Part shown: in pieces, positions 42,583 to 52,054 of the stretch
How the letters are laid out: every line of letters begins with the position of its first letter
Position numbering within the stretch: the first letter of the stretch is position 1
Source of the DNA: Gaiellales bacterium
GTDB taxonomy: Bacteria; Actinomycetota; Thermoleophilia; Gaiellales; JAICJC01
Assembly: GCA_036273515.1 (NCBI GenBank)
Contig: DASUHM010000007.1
Coordinates: forward strand, 1 to 64,000
Length of the DNA stretch: 64,000 nucleotides
Reading direction: 5' to 3'
Notes under the pieces: generated by a model
Databases searched by the model: none
What the model was told of the DNA's origin: nothing
What the model saw: only the letters and a program-made list of their open reading frames with translations
Translations under genes and position numbers: made by a program

Positions 42583-43767
42583 CTACCCCTCCACGTCGAG
42601 CATGCGCTCCACGCCGCGCTTCTCGAGGCCGCGGGCGACGATCAGGCGCTGGATCTCGCTCGTGCCCTCCCAGATGCGGTCGACGCGCAGCTCGCGCAGG
42701 AACCGCTCCGCCGCGTAGGTGCGCATGTAGCCGCGGCCGCCGAGCACCTGGACGCAGCGGTCGGCGCAGCGCCACGCCGCCTCGGAGGCGAACAGCTTCG
42801 CCATCGCCGCCCGCCCGTGGACGAGCTTGGGGTCGGCGCCGTCGTCGACCAGCTGCGCGACCTGATAGGTGAGCAGGCGGGCGGCGGCGCAGTCGGCGGC
42901 CGAGTCGGCCAGCGGGAAGCTGATTCCCTGGAAGTCGTAGATGCGCTGCCCGAACTGCTCACGGCCGATCGCCCAGGCCACCGCCTCGTCGAGCAGCCGC
43001 CGCATCGCGCCGACGCAGCGGGCGGCGATGTGGATGCGCTCCTCCACGAACCACATCTGCTGGAGCTCGCCGCCGCGGCCGATCATCTCGTCGCCGCCGA
43101 GCACGGCGTCGGCCGCCACCTCGCAGTCGTATCGCACCGTCGGGTGGCCGTGCGGGTAGTTGTGCGTGAACGGCGGGTCGTCGACCACGTCGATGCCGGG
43201 CCGGTCGCGATCGACCAGGAACAGGGTCGGCAGGCGCTCGTCGCCGTCCACCACGTTCACCATCACGATGTCGTAGTCGGCGATGTCGCCCGAGGTGACG
43301 AACCACTTCTCGCCGCGGATGCGCCAGCCGTTCGCGGTGCGTTCCGCGGTCGCGGCGATGCCGCCCGGGTCCGAGCCGGCGCCGCCCTCTGTGACCGCGT
43401 AGGCATCGGCCCGCTCACCGCGCAGCGTCGGAAGCAGGTAGCGCTCGACCTGCTCGGGCGTGCCGCGCGAGAGCACGTTGTAGCCGCCGCCCATGTGCCA
43501 CCAGACGCCGTTGGTATTGCGGCCGAGCTCCTCCTGGACGAGCACCTGCTCGAACGCCGACCAGCCCTGGCCGCCGTGCTCCGCGGCGTGGTTCCCGCCG
43601 GTCAGGCCGGCCGCACGGGCGGCGTCCTTGACGCGGGCGACGGCGGCGTCGGGCAGGCGACCGCCGGCCAGCTCCGCCTGCTCCTCGAGCGGGATGAGGA
43701 CGTCGTCGACGTAGCGGGCGGCCCGTTCGCGCAGCTCGCGCTGGGCGTCGGTGAGGGCGAGATCCAT
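42583..43767 (-). CDS. Acyl-CoA dehydrogenase
   Basis: 394 aa. Substrate/FAD motifs YAVTEGGAGSDPGGI and WFVTSGDIADYDIV, C-terminal QVLGGRGYMRTYAAERFLRELRVDRIWEGTSEIQRLIV with the catalytic Glu of the short/medium-chain type. It oxidises an acyl-CoA to the enoyl-CoA, with electrons passed to ETF. It stands alone, with the MFS gene upstream on the same strand. Confidence 0.9.
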   Translation of the reverse strand: MDLALTDAQRELRERAARYVDDVLIPLEEQAELAGGRLPDAAVARVKDAARAAGLTGGNHAAEHGGQGWSAFEQVLVQEELGRNTNGVWWHMGGGYNVLSRGTPEQVERYLLPTLRGERADAYAVTEGGAGSDPGGIAATAERTANGWRIRGEKWFVTSGDIADYDIVMVNVVDGDERLPTLFLVDRDRPGIDVVDDPPFTHNYPHGHPTVRYDCEVAADAVLGGDEMIGRGGELQQMWFVEERIHIAARCVGAMRRLLDEAVAWAIGREQFGQRIYDFQGISFPLADSAADCAAARLLTYQVAQLVDDGADPKLVHGRAAMAKLFASEAAWRCADRCVQVLGGRGYMRTYAAERFLRELRVDRIWEGTSEIQRLIVARGLEKRGVERMLDVEG

Positions 43768-43793
43768 GGCCGGGGACTATCGCGGATCGGTGG

Positions 43794-44972
43794 TCACGGC
43801 GCGGCGGCGGCCGCCGCGGTGGCGGCGTCCTCGCGCCGGCCCGCGCGCAGCAGGAGGAGCGAGATCAGGAGGCACCAGACGGCCAGCAGCGCGTAGGCGG
43901 CCCGGTCGCCCGCCCCGGCGATCACCGCCCCGGCGGCGAGCGGCCCGACGAAGTTCGCTGCCCCCCAGACGACGCCCATGAGGCCGTTCACCGTCCCCGT
44001 CCCGAAGCCGAGCCGGCCCGCCCCGAGGGCGCCGAGCGGGAAGGCCATCGCGTACGGCGGCCCCACCGCGACCGAGCGCACGAGCACCGTCAGGATGATC
44101 GGCGCGATCGCGCCCGACAGGAGCACCGGGATCAGCGCGACCGCCTGGAACGCGGCCATCAGCCCCGCCAACCGCAGCGAGACGGCCCTGCGGCCGACGC
44201 GGGCGACGGCCAGGCTCGACCCGATGAAGATCGTCGAAGCGACCGAGAACCACGCCCCGATCTCGCCGGAGGAGAGGCCGAGGTCGCCGAGCTGGAGCGG
44301 CGCGACCAGGTTGATGACGCCGTCGCCGACGCCGCCGAGCAGCATGATCGCGATGGCGCCGAACAGGAGCGGCGAGGCGCGCATGCCGGCGGTGATCTCG
44401 CGGAGCGGCTGGTGGCCGTGGTGCTTTCGCGTGCCGGGATCGCTGAGCGCGAGCGCGCCCACGATGAGGATCATCGGCACCCCGGCCACGGCGAACACGG
44501 CCCCGTCGGCGACATGGTCGGCCAGAACGCCGGCGACCACGGGCCCGACCATCGAGCCCACGCCCGCCGTCGTGACGACCAGGGCCAGGGCGCGGTCGCG
44601 GATGTCCTCCTCGGCCGAGTCGCTCAGCCACGAGATGCCCGCCGACCAGATCGTCCCCGAGCCGACGCCGAAGGCGGCGCGGGCCGCGAGCAGCGCGACG
44701 TAGCTCGGGGCGACGGCGCTCCCGAGCATCGCCGCCGCCGCGATCCCGGAGGCGACCAGGGTGACGATGCGCGCGCCGAAGCGGTCGCTCAGCCGCCCCG
44801 CCGGGACGGACGCGACGACGATCGCGAGGCTGGCGGCCGAGAGCAGCGCGCCCGCCTCGACATCGGAGAGGTGATAGGTCCGCGTGTAGGCCGGGAGGAG
44901 CGGCACGATCGCGAGCAGCGCCACCTCGTCCAGGAAGACGAGGACGTAGAACAGCAGGAAGGGGCGCCGCAT
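43794..44972 (-). CDS. MFS transporter
   Basis: 392 aa with twelve predicted membrane segments. The family signature between TM2 and TM3 is AGRLSDRFGARIV, and the GxGxGxxW-type segment FGVGSGTIWSAGISWLSDSA in TM4-5 suggests a drug/proton antiporter-like exporter. Cargo unknown. The minus-strand -10 TACAGT (44987-44982) is 9 nt before the ATG, suggesting a near-leaderless message. Confidence 0.85.
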   Translation of the reverse strand: MRRPFLLFYVLVFLDEVALLAIVPLLPAYTRTYHLSDVEAGALLSAASLAIVVASVPAGRLSDRFGARIVTLVASGIAAAAMLGSAVAPSYVALLAARAAFGVGSGTIWSAGISWLSDSAEEDIRDRALALVVTTAGVGSMVGPVVAGVLADHVADGAVFAVAGVPMILIVGALALSDPGTRKHHGHQPLREITAGMRASPLLFGAIAIMLLGGVGDGVINLVAPLQLGDLGLSSGEIGAWFSVASTIFIGSSLAVARVGRRAVSLRLAGLMAAFQAVALIPVLLSGAIAPIILTVLVRSVAVGPPYAMAFPLGALGAGRLGFGTGTVNGLMGVVWGAANFVGPLAAGAVIAGAGDRAAYALLAVWCLLISLLLLRAGRREDAATAAAAAAP

Positions 44973-44999
44973 GGAGGCAGGACTGTATCGGTCACGCCG

Positions 45000-46121
45000 T
45001 CAGGCGCAGAGGGCGCGGATCATCCGCACGTACGCATCCGCGCACTGGTCGACCGACTCCAGGTCGACCCACTCGTCGACCGTGTGCAGGCCGTCGCCGG
45101 TGGGGCCGAGGACGACGCAGGGGATGCCCGCCTCGACCAGGATCCCCGAGTCCATCCAGCCGTAGTCGCTGCGCACGACCGGCGCCCGGCCGAGCACCGC
45201 GGCAGCCGCCTCGACGGCGGCCCGCACCACCGGCTCGTCGCGGTCGAGCAGCACCGGCTCGCGGGCGACGACCGTCCGGCACTCGCCGTCGAAGTTGGCG
45301 TCGGCGGCCCGGGCGCGATCGAGCAGCGCCGCCATCTCGGCCAGCGACCCGGCCACCGTCTCGCCCGGCATGATGCACCGCTCGACGCCGATCACGCACT
45401 CGCCCGGGTAGCTCGGGTAGTCGCGGCCGCCCTGGATGGTCGAGGCGTGCACGCTCGGCCGCCCCCACTCCGGCGTCTCCCGCGCGGCCAGCTCGCGCTC
45501 GAGCTCGGCGATGCCGGTCAGGACCGGCCCGGCCAGGGTGATCGCGTCGCGGCCCCGCTCGGGCCGGCCGCCCGCGGCCTCGACGCCGCGGCTGACGACG
45601 TCGTACCAGGCGAACCCACCGTGGGCGAAGATGACGTCCAGATCGGACTGCTCGGGCAGCACGGCCGCGTCGGCGCCGTAGCGCTCCACCAGGGCCTGCG
45701 CGCCGACGCTCTGCCACTCCTCGTCGATCACGCAGGCGACCAGCACGTCCCCCGCCGGCGGATCTGCCGCGACGCGCCCGGCGGCGGCGAGCGCGGCCGC
45801 GATCCCCGCCTTCATGTCGCAGGTGCCGCGGCCGTGCATGCGGCCGTCACGCACCTGCGGCACGAACGCGCCCGGCTCGCCGCCGACCACGTCGGTGTGG
45901 CCGCAGAACATGAGCGATCGCCCGCCGCCCGTGCCCGGCAGGCGGCCGACCACGTTGGGGCGGCCGGGGGCGGCGTCCCACAGGTCGACCTCGAGGCCCA
46001 GCCGGGCCATGTGCTCGGCGATCACGGCGGCCACGCCCGCCTCGCCGGCGCCGCCGGGCACGAGGTCCGGGTTGGTCGAGTCGACCGCGACCAGCCGGGC
46101 GACCAGCTCGGCCGTCGTCAT
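45000..46121 (-). CDS. M20-family metallo-amidohydrolase (ArgE/DapE-like)
   Basis: 373 aa. Zinc ligands MFCGHTDVV, GRGTCDMKAGIAAA, the catalytic pair in VIDEEW, and a late His in DGLHTVDEWVD. It removes an acyl or aminoacyl group from an amino compound. It overlaps the stop of lacI by four bases and so is regulated with it. In this cluster it could open imported glycated or acylated peptides (inference). Confidence 0.85.
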   Translation of the reverse strand: MTTAELVARLVAVDSTNPDLVPGGAGEAGVAAVIAEHMARLGLEVDLWDAAPGRPNVVGRLPGTGGGRSLMFCGHTDVVGGEPGAFVPQVRDGRMHGRGTCDMKAGIAAALAAAGRVAADPPAGDVLVACVIDEEWQSVGAQALVERYGADAAVLPEQSDLDVIFAHGGFAWYDVVSRGVEAAGGRPERGRDAITLAGPVLTGIAELERELAARETPEWGRPSVHASTIQGGRDYPSYPGECVIGVERCIMPGETVAGSLAEMAALLDRARAADANFDGECRTVVAREPVLLDRDEPVVRAAVEAAAAVLGRAPVVRSDYGWMDSGILVEAGIPCVVLGPTGDGLHTVDEWVDLESVDQCADAYVRMIRALCA

Positions 46122-47125
46122 GCCCCCGCCCCACACGAGCCGCGCACGATCAGGTTGGCGTCGAGCCGGATCCGCTTCGGCGGGCCGGCGTCGCCCTCGA
46201 GCCGGCGCAGCAGCCGCTCGCCGGCGACCCGGCCGAGATCGGCGACCGGCTGGCGGACGACCGTGACCGGCGGCTGCACGAGCGTCGTCCATTCGAGGTC
46301 GTCGAAGCCGACCAGCGCCACGTCCTCGGGGATGCGCAGGCCGAGCGACCGGGCGGCGCGCAGGGCGCCGACGGTCATGAAGTTGTTCGCGGTGAAGACC
46401 GCCGTCGGCCGATCGGGGCGGTCGAGCAGCCGCAGCGCCGCCGCCTCCCCGTCGTCTCGGGTCGGCCCGCCGATCGAGATGAGGCCGGGCTCGGGCGCGA
46501 TCCCGGCCGCCCGCAGCGCCTGCCGGTAGCCCTGGATGCGCTCGGCCGACGATGTGATCTCGGGCGAGTCGGAGACGACGCCGATGCGGCGATGGCCGAG
46601 GCCGGCCAGATGGGCGACGGCCGCGCGCGCCCCGGCCACGTTTCGCACCAGCACGCTGTCGGCTGCGACGCCCACGACGGCCCGGTCGAGCAGGACGAGC
46701 GGGACGCCGGCCGTCACGAGCTCGGCCAGGTGCTCGGGCGAGGCGCCGGGCGCCGGCACGACCACCATGCCGTCGACCTGGCGGGCGCGCAGGGCGTCGA
46801 CGGCGCGGCGCTCGCGGCCGGCGTCCTCGTCGGCGTTCGCCAGGAGCACGGTGTAGCCGTGCGCGTCCATCACGTCGGCCAGGCCGCGTGCGGCCGCGGC
46901 GAAGAACGGGTTCTCGATGTCGCCGACCACGAGTCCGACCGTCGTGGTCGTCCGGGAGACCAGCGCGCGGGCGACGACGTTCGGCCGGTAGCCGAGCTGG
47001 CGGGCGCTCTCGCTCACCTTGCGGCGGGCGGCCGGGGACGCGTGTCCGTAGCCGCCGAGCGCGCGGGCGGCGGTCGCCGTGGAGACCCCGGCGGCCCGCG
47101 CAACGTCACGGATGGTGACAGACAT
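46118..47125 (-). CDS. LacI-family transcriptional regulator
   Basis: 335 aa. The N-terminal HTH is TIRDVARAAGVSTATAARALGGYGHAS, with hinge ARALVSRTTTTVGLVV, and a periplasmic-binding-protein-like sugar domain follows. It likely represses the divergent fructosamine operon and itself through TGATAGCGTTCTCA (47135-47148). Its own -10 TATCAT (47139-47134) lies inside that site, 8 nt before ATG 47125. Confidence 0.88.
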   Translation of the reverse strand: MSVTIRDVARAAGVSTATAARALGGYGHASPAARRKVSESARQLGYRPNVVARALVSRTTTTVGLVVGDIENPFFAAAARGLADVMDAHGYTVLLANADEDAGRERRAVDALRARQVDGMVVVPAPGASPEHLAELVTAGVPLVLLDRAVVGVAADSVLVRNVAGARAAVAHLAGLGHRRIGVVSDSPEITSSAERIQGYRQALRAAGIAPEPGLISIGGPTRDDGEAAALRLLDRPDRPTAVFTANNFMTVGALRAARSLGLRIPEDVALVGFDDLEWTTLVQPPVTVVRQPVADLGRVAGERLLRRLEGDAGPPKRIRLDANLIVRGSCGAGA

Positions 47126-47133
47126 CGGGCGAG

Positions 47134-47148
47134 ATGATAGCGTTCTCA
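47134..47148. promoter_or_regulatory. LacI-type operator covering two divergent -10 boxes
   Basis: TGATAGCGTTCTCA fits the LacI/GalR pattern TGANANCGNTNTCA. It contains plus-strand TAGCGT (47138-47143), 8 nt before ATG 47152, and minus-strand TATCAT, 8 nt before ATG 47125. Confidence 0.65.
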
Positions 47149-47151
47149 GTC

Positions 47152-48204
47152 ATGTCCGATCTCGAGCATCGCGTCGACGTCGCGCTCGGTTCCGAGCTCT
47201 TCAGCTCGCCCCATCTGGAGGCCGACCTCACCCGCTTCATGGGCGACGGCGCCGCCCAGATGCGCGAGCTGGCGGCGCGCTGCCGCTCGGCCGGCACGCG
47301 ACACGTGTTCTTCGTGGGCAGCGGCGGCTCGTGGGCCAGCATGTGGTCGGGCAAGCTGCTCTTCGACCGCTACGTCCCGGCGTCGTCGGACGTCTCCCTC
47401 TCCTACGACCTGATCTGGCGCGCGCCGCAGCGGCTCGGCCCCGACTCCGTCGTCTTCCTGGCGTCGTACTCCGGCCAGACCGAGGACACCCTGGCCGCCC
47501 TGCGCTTCGCCCGCGAGCGGGGCGCGCGCACGGTGGCGCTGGTCGGAAAGCCCGATACGCCGATCGGCACCGAGGCCGACGAGATCCTCATGTACGGCTC
47601 GCCGGGGCTCTACAGCCTGCCGCTGGCCGCCGTCACGACCTTCGCCTGCGAGTGGGGCCGGCTCGAGGGCGACCGCGCCGCCGAGGGCGTGCTCGACGCG
47701 CTCGCCGGGATCCCGGCCGAGGTCGGCGCCGCCTTTCGCGACACCCGCGCCCGCGGCCGCGAGCTGGCCGAGGAGCTGGCCGGCTCCGACCTGATCTACT
47801 GCCTCGCCGCGGGCCCGCTCTACGGCCTCGCCTACAAGTTCGGGCTGACCGTCTTCATGGAGAACATGCGGATCGCGAGCTCGGTGATCGAGAGCAGCGA
47901 GTTCCGCCACGGCCCCGCCGAGATGCTCGACCGCCACTCGCCGGACATGATCTTCCTGCTCGGGAGCGACGAGTCGCGGCCGGTCGCCGAGCGCTCCGCA
48001 TCGGTGGCGGCGGCGCAGGGCGCCCGGGTGCGCATGTTCGACGCCCACGACCACCCCGGCGTCCACCCCCAGCTGCAGCCCTTCGTCCTCAAGGTCGCGC
48101 TGCAGTGGTTCATCGTCTACTCCACGCTGCTGCGCGGGATCGACGACCTGGACGAGCGCGCGCTCATGGGCCACCAGGTGCTGTCCGGAGCGGGCTGGCC
48201 GTGA
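47152..48204 (+). CDS. SIS-domain deglycase (FrlB-like fructosamine-6-phosphate deglycase)
   Basis: 350 aa from ATG 47152; an upstream ATG at 47134 would lie in the operator. Two SIS domains: FFVGSGGSWASMW and LASYSGQTEDTLAALRFA in the first, CLAAGPLYGLAYKFGL and IESSEFRHGPAEML in the second. FLLGSDESR and GVHPQLQPFVLKVALQW follow and match FrlB by eye. FrlB splits fructoselysine-6-phosphate into glucose-6-phosphate and the free amine. The adjacent FrlD-like kinase strongly supports this function. Confidence 0.75.
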   Translation: MSDLEHRVDVALGSELFSSPHLEADLTRFMGDGAAQMRELAARCRSAGTRHVFFVGSGGSWASMWSGKLLFDRYVPASSDVSLSYDLIWRAPQRLGPDSVVFLASYSGQTEDTLAALRFARERGARTVALVGKPDTPIGTEADEILMYGSPGLYSLPLAAVTTFACEWGRLEGDRAAEGVLDALAGIPAEVGAAFRDTRARGRELAEELAGSDLIYCLAAGPLYGLAYKFGLTVFMENMRIASSVIESSEFRHGPAEMLDRHSPDMIFLLGSDESRPVAERSASVAAAQGARVRMFDAHDHPGVHPQLQPFVLKVALQWFIVYSTLLRGIDDLDERALMGHQVLSGAGWP

Positions 48205-49022
48205 AGCCGGTCGCGACGATGGGCGACAACTGCCTCGACCACTACCTGCCGCCGCTCGACCGGGAGTTCGTGGGCGGGAATGCGCTCAACGTCGCGATCG
48301 GACTGCGAGACCACGGCCACGACGTCGCCTACGCAGGCGCCGTCGGGTCGGACGACGCCGGCGAGACGGTGCGCGATGCCGCCCGGGCGCGCGGCATCGA
48401 TACCTCGCACGTGCACGTCGGCCCGGGCGCGACGGGGGTGACCACGATCCGGCTGACGCCCGACGGCGACCGCGTTTTCGAGAGCGAGGTGCTCGGCGAG
48501 AGCGGCGCCTACCGGCCCGATCCGGCCACGCTCGCCGGCCTCGGCGGGCGCGCCTGGGTGCACGGCGCCGGGCTGGCCGGGGGCGTCGAGGGCTTCACCG
48601 GCCTGCGCCGCGCCGGCACCCGGCTCTCCTACGACTTCTCGCACGCGTCCTCGCCGGAGCGGATGGCCGAGCTCTGCCCGCACCTCGAGGTCGCCTTCCT
48701 GTCCGCCCCCGGCGCGGAGGCCGGCGAGGCCCGCGACCTGGCCTCGAGCGCCGTCGCCGCCGGGGCGGGGTCCGCCGTCGTCACCCGCGGCCGCCACGGC
48801 AGCCTGGCCCTGGCCGGCCGCATCCACCACCAGCCGCCGGTGCCCGTATCGGTCGTCGATACGCTCGGCGCCGGCGACGCCTACATCGCCGCGTGCATCT
48901 CGACCCTCGTCGAGGGCGGGACGCTCGAGACGGCGCTCCGGCTCGGAGCCGAGGCCGCCGCCCGCACCTGCACGCACTACGGAGCCTGGCTCGAGCTCGA
49001 GGAACTGGAGGCAAGCGCATGA
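48201..49022 (+). CDS. PfkB-family sugar kinase (FrlD-like fructosamine kinase)
   Basis: 273 aa from a GTG overlapping the deglycase stop. The start VATMGDNCLDHYLPP, the sugar-binding FVGGNALNVAIGLRDHG, the end AARTCTHYGAW and the PfkB catalytic signature VVDTLGAGDAYIAACIS (Asp base) all resemble fructoselysine 6-kinase. It would phosphorylate the Amadori sugar moiety before deglycation. Confidence 0.78.
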   Translation: MKPVATMGDNCLDHYLPPLDREFVGGNALNVAIGLRDHGHDVAYAGAVGSDDAGETVRDAARARGIDTSHVHVGPGATGVTTIRLTPDGDRVFESEVLGESGAYRPDPATLAGLGGRAWVHGAGLAGGVEGFTGLRRAGTRLSYDFSHASSPERMAELCPHLEVAFLSAPGAEAGEARDLASSAVAAGAGSAVVTRGRHGSLALAGRIHHQPPVPVSVVDTLGAGDAYIAACISTLVEGGTLETALRLGAEAAARTCTHYGAWLELEELEASA

Positions 49023-50398
49023 GCGACACCCACGTCACCCCGTCGACGGCCCGCTCCGCGGAGCTCTACGACCTCGCCGCCGGGAGCATCGCCGGCGGCG
49101 TCGGCTCCGGCACCCGCTCGCACCGCTCCGGGTACCTGCCCGTGCCCGTGTTCGTGCGCAGCGGACAGGGCGCCCACATCACCGATGAGGACGGCAACGA
49201 CTTCATCGACTACGTGATGGGTCAGGGCCCGCTGATCCTGGGCCATCGCCCGGCCGCCGTGATCGACGCGGTCACCGAGACGCTGCGCGAGCGCGGCTCC
49301 CTCTTCTCGCTCGCCCACGACCTCGAGGGCCAGGCCGCTGCGGCGGTCACCGCGCGGATGCCGTCGATCGACCTGCTGCGTTTCGGTCAGTCCGGCACGG
49401 AGTGCGTGCAGTACGCCATCCGGTTCGCCCGCTCGTTCACCGGCCGCGAGAAGATCCTCCGCTTCGAGGGCCACTATCACGGCTGGTCGGACGCAATCCA
49501 CTGGTCGGGCCATCCCGGGCCGGCGGAGTGGGGGCCGGCCGAGGCGCCGGCGCCCGCGCCCGGCTCCGCCGGGATGCCCCCGGCGGTCGCGAGCACGCTG
49601 ATCATCGGCACCTGGAACGAGACGGAGGCGCTGGAGCGCATCTTCGCCGAGCACGGCTCCGAGATCGCCGCGGTCATCACCGAGCCGATCATGGGCAACA
49701 TGGGCGCCATCATGCCGGCGCCCGGCTACCTCGAGCGGATGCGCGAGCTGGCCACGGAGCATGGCGCGCTCCTGATCTTCGACGAGGTGCTGACGGGCAT
49801 GCGGGTCGCCCCGGGCGGCGCGCAGGAGCTGTTCGGGGTCATGCCCGACCTGACCGTGCTCGCCAAGGCGCTCGGCGCCGGCGTCCCGGTCGCCGCCCTG
49901 GGCGGCCGCCGCGACATCATGGAGATGGTGACCGACGGCCGGACGATGCACGGCGGCACCTACAACTCCAGCCCGCTCGTGTGCGCAGCCGTCATCGCCG
50001 CCGCGGGCGTGACGGGCGCCCCCGGCTTCTACGACGACCTCGAGGCGCGCGGGCGGCGGCTGGCGGACGGCCTGGTCGAAGCCGCCACGGCGGCCGGCGT
50101 CGAGGCCTGCTGGAGCGGCATCGGCAGCCTCTTCCAGCTCTGGTTCGCGCCCGAGCCGCCGAAGGACTACCGCACGGGCCACGGGATCGTCCAGGGCAGC
50201 CCCTTCCCCCACCTGTACTCCGGCCTGCGCGAGCGCGGCGTCCTGATCCAGCCGCCGCAGGAGGGCCTCTTCTTCGTCTCCGGCGCCCACACGGACGCCG
50301 ACATCGACCGCACGCTCGAGGCGGCGGCCGCGGCCATGCCCGCGGTGGCCGAGGCGATCGAGCGCGGCGCCGTCGGCCCGACCGGAGGCGTCCGGTGA
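49019..50398 (+). CDS. Class III PLP aminotransferase (glutamate-1-semialdehyde aminomutase-like)
   Basis: 459 aa. ITDEDGNDFIDYVMGQGPLILGH, GQSGTECVQYAIRFAR, FEGHYHGWSDA, AVITEPIMGN, LIFDEVLTGMR and the PLP-Lys in LTVLAKALGAGVP are complete. HemL proper sits in heme loci, so this paralog probably transaminates the amine released by the deglycase. Overlaps of four bases on both sides place it firmly in the operon. Confidence 0.85.
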   Translation: MSDTHVTPSTARSAELYDLAAGSIAGGVGSGTRSHRSGYLPVPVFVRSGQGAHITDEDGNDFIDYVMGQGPLILGHRPAAVIDAVTETLRERGSLFSLAHDLEGQAAAAVTARMPSIDLLRFGQSGTECVQYAIRFARSFTGREKILRFEGHYHGWSDAIHWSGHPGPAEWGPAEAPAPAPGSAGMPPAVASTLIIGTWNETEALERIFAEHGSEIAAVITEPIMGNMGAIMPAPGYLERMRELATEHGALLIFDEVLTGMRVAPGGAQELFGVMPDLTVLAKALGAGVPVAALGGRRDIMEMVTDGRTMHGGTYNSSPLVCAAVIAAAGVTGAPGFYDDLEARGRRLADGLVEAATAAGVEACWSGIGSLFQLWFAPEPPKDYRTGHGIVQGSPFPHLYSGLRERGVLIQPPQEGLFFVSGAHTDADIDRTLEAAAAAMPAVAEAIERGAVGPTGGVR

Positions 50399-52041
50399 GA
50401 CGCGCGGCGCTGGCCGCGATCCTGGCCACCGGCCTCGTGGCGGCCGGGTGCGGCGGGAGCGGCAGCGGGAGCGGCGGCAGCAGTGGGTCGTCCGGGGCGC
50501 CGGTCGACGGCGGCACCCTGCGCGCCGGGATCCCCGACAACCCGGACTACCTCGACCCGGGCCTGTCGTACACGAACGAGGGCTGGGAGATCCTCGAGGC
50601 GACGAACAACGGCCTGCTCACGTTCAAGAAGGCCGCCGGCGGCGAGGGCGCGCAGATCGTGCCCGACATCGCCACGGCCATGCCGGCCGTGACCGGCGGC
50701 GGCAAGACCTACACCTTCCATGTCCGCCCGAACGTGATGTTCTCGCCGCCGGTCAACCGGGCGGTGAAGCCGTCCGACTTCAAGTTCTCGATCGAGCGCC
50801 TGTTCCGGATCGACTCCGGCGGCCTCTCGTTCTTCACCGGCATCGAGGGCGCGAACGCCTACGCCAAGAGCCGGAAGGGTGGCATCTCGGGCATCGTCGC
50901 GAACGACGCCAAGGGCACGATCACGTTCCACCTGACCCAGCCCGACGGCACCTTCCTCGACTACATGGCGACGCCGTTCGCGTTCGTCCTGCCCGCCGGG
51001 ACGCCGTCGAAGGACATCTCCACGCTGCCGCAGTGGCGCATCGCCACGGGCCCGTACCGGGTGTCGAGCTACACGCCCAAGCAGCAGCTCGTCATCACCC
51101 GCAACCCGAACTTCCACCAGTGGACAAGCGACTCGCCGAACGGCCACCTGAACCAGATCGACGTCCAGATCGGCGTCACGCCCGAGCAGTCGGTGAACGA
51201 GATCGCCGACGGCCAGCTCGACTGGTACTTCGAGGCGGTGCCGCCCGACCGGCTGACCGAGCTTCGGGCCCGCTACCCCGACCAGGTGCACCTCTTCACG
51301 CGCAACAACACGACCTACTTCGTGATGAACGAGCGGCTGGCGCCGTTCAACAAGCTGGCCGTGCGCCAGGCCGTGAACTACGCCATCGACCGAAACGCGC
51401 TGGTAAAGATCTTCGGCGGCCAGGGCACGCCCACCGAGAACATCGTCCCGCCCGGGTTCGGCTCGGCCTACAAGCCGCACCACCTCTACCCGCACGACAT
51501 CGCCAAGGCCAGGCAGCTGATCCGGCAGGCCGGGGTGGAGGGCGTGAACGTGACCGTCTGGGGGCACAACACCGACCCGACGCCGAAGGCGGTGCAGTAC
51601 GTGGCCGGCGTGCTCAACCAGATCGGCCTGCACGCGACGGTGAAGACCGAGGACGAGTCCGTCTACTGGCCGACGATCTCGACCCAGAAGGGCGACCCCC
51701 AGATCGCCTTCAACGACTGGAACGAGGACTACCCCGAGGCCCAGGACTGGTTCGACGTGCTGCTGAACGGCGAGCACATCGTGAACGTCGGCAACAACAA
51801 CGTCTCGAACACGAACATCCCCGCCTACAACCAGATGATCGACCGGGCCAAGCGGATGCCGCTCGGTCCGGCCCGGAACGCCGTCTGGGCGAAGCTCGAC
51901 TACCTGTACATGAAGAACGACGCCGGCTGGGCGCCGTTCATGAACCGGCAGTGGCCGAAGTTCGTCTCGCCGCACCTGCACGGGCTGGTCTTCAACGGCA
52001 CGTACTTCGAGCTCTTCCCGTCGATGTGGCTCTCGCAGTGA
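50395..52041 (+). CDS. Peptide/opine-type ABC substrate-binding lipoprotein 1
   Basis: 548 aa. Lipoprotein signal with lipobox LVAAGC (Cys about 18), Gly/Ser linker, then a family 5 binding domain (GGTLRAGIPDNPDYLDPGLS, TYTFHVRPNVMFSPPVNR, FAFVLPAGTPSKD, WRIATGPYRVSSY). It captures a peptide-like ligand outside the membrane. It is a close paralog of the second binding protein at 54049. Confidence 0.9.
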   Translation: MRRAALAAILATGLVAAGCGGSGSGSGGSSGSSGAPVDGGTLRAGIPDNPDYLDPGLSYTNEGWEILEATNNGLLTFKKAAGGEGAQIVPDIATAMPAVTGGGKTYTFHVRPNVMFSPPVNRAVKPSDFKFSIERLFRIDSGGLSFFTGIEGANAYAKSRKGGISGIVANDAKGTITFHLTQPDGTFLDYMATPFAFVLPAGTPSKDISTLPQWRIATGPYRVSSYTPKQQLVITRNPNFHQWTSDSPNGHLNQIDVQIGVTPEQSVNEIADGQLDWYFEAVPPDRLTELRARYPDQVHLFTRNNTTYFVMNERLAPFNKLAVRQAVNYAIDRNALVKIFGGQGTPTENIVPPGFGSAYKPHHLYPHDIAKARQLIRQAGVEGVNVTVWGHNTDPTPKAVQYVAGVLNQIGLHATVKTEDESVYWPTISTQKGDPQIAFNDWNEDYPEAQDWFDVLLNGEHIVNVGNNNVSNTNIPAYNQMIDRAKRMPLGPARNAVWAKLDYLYMKNDAGWAPFMNRQWPKFVSPHLHGLVFNGTYFELFPSMWLSQ

Positions 52042-52054
52042 CAACTGACGGCGC

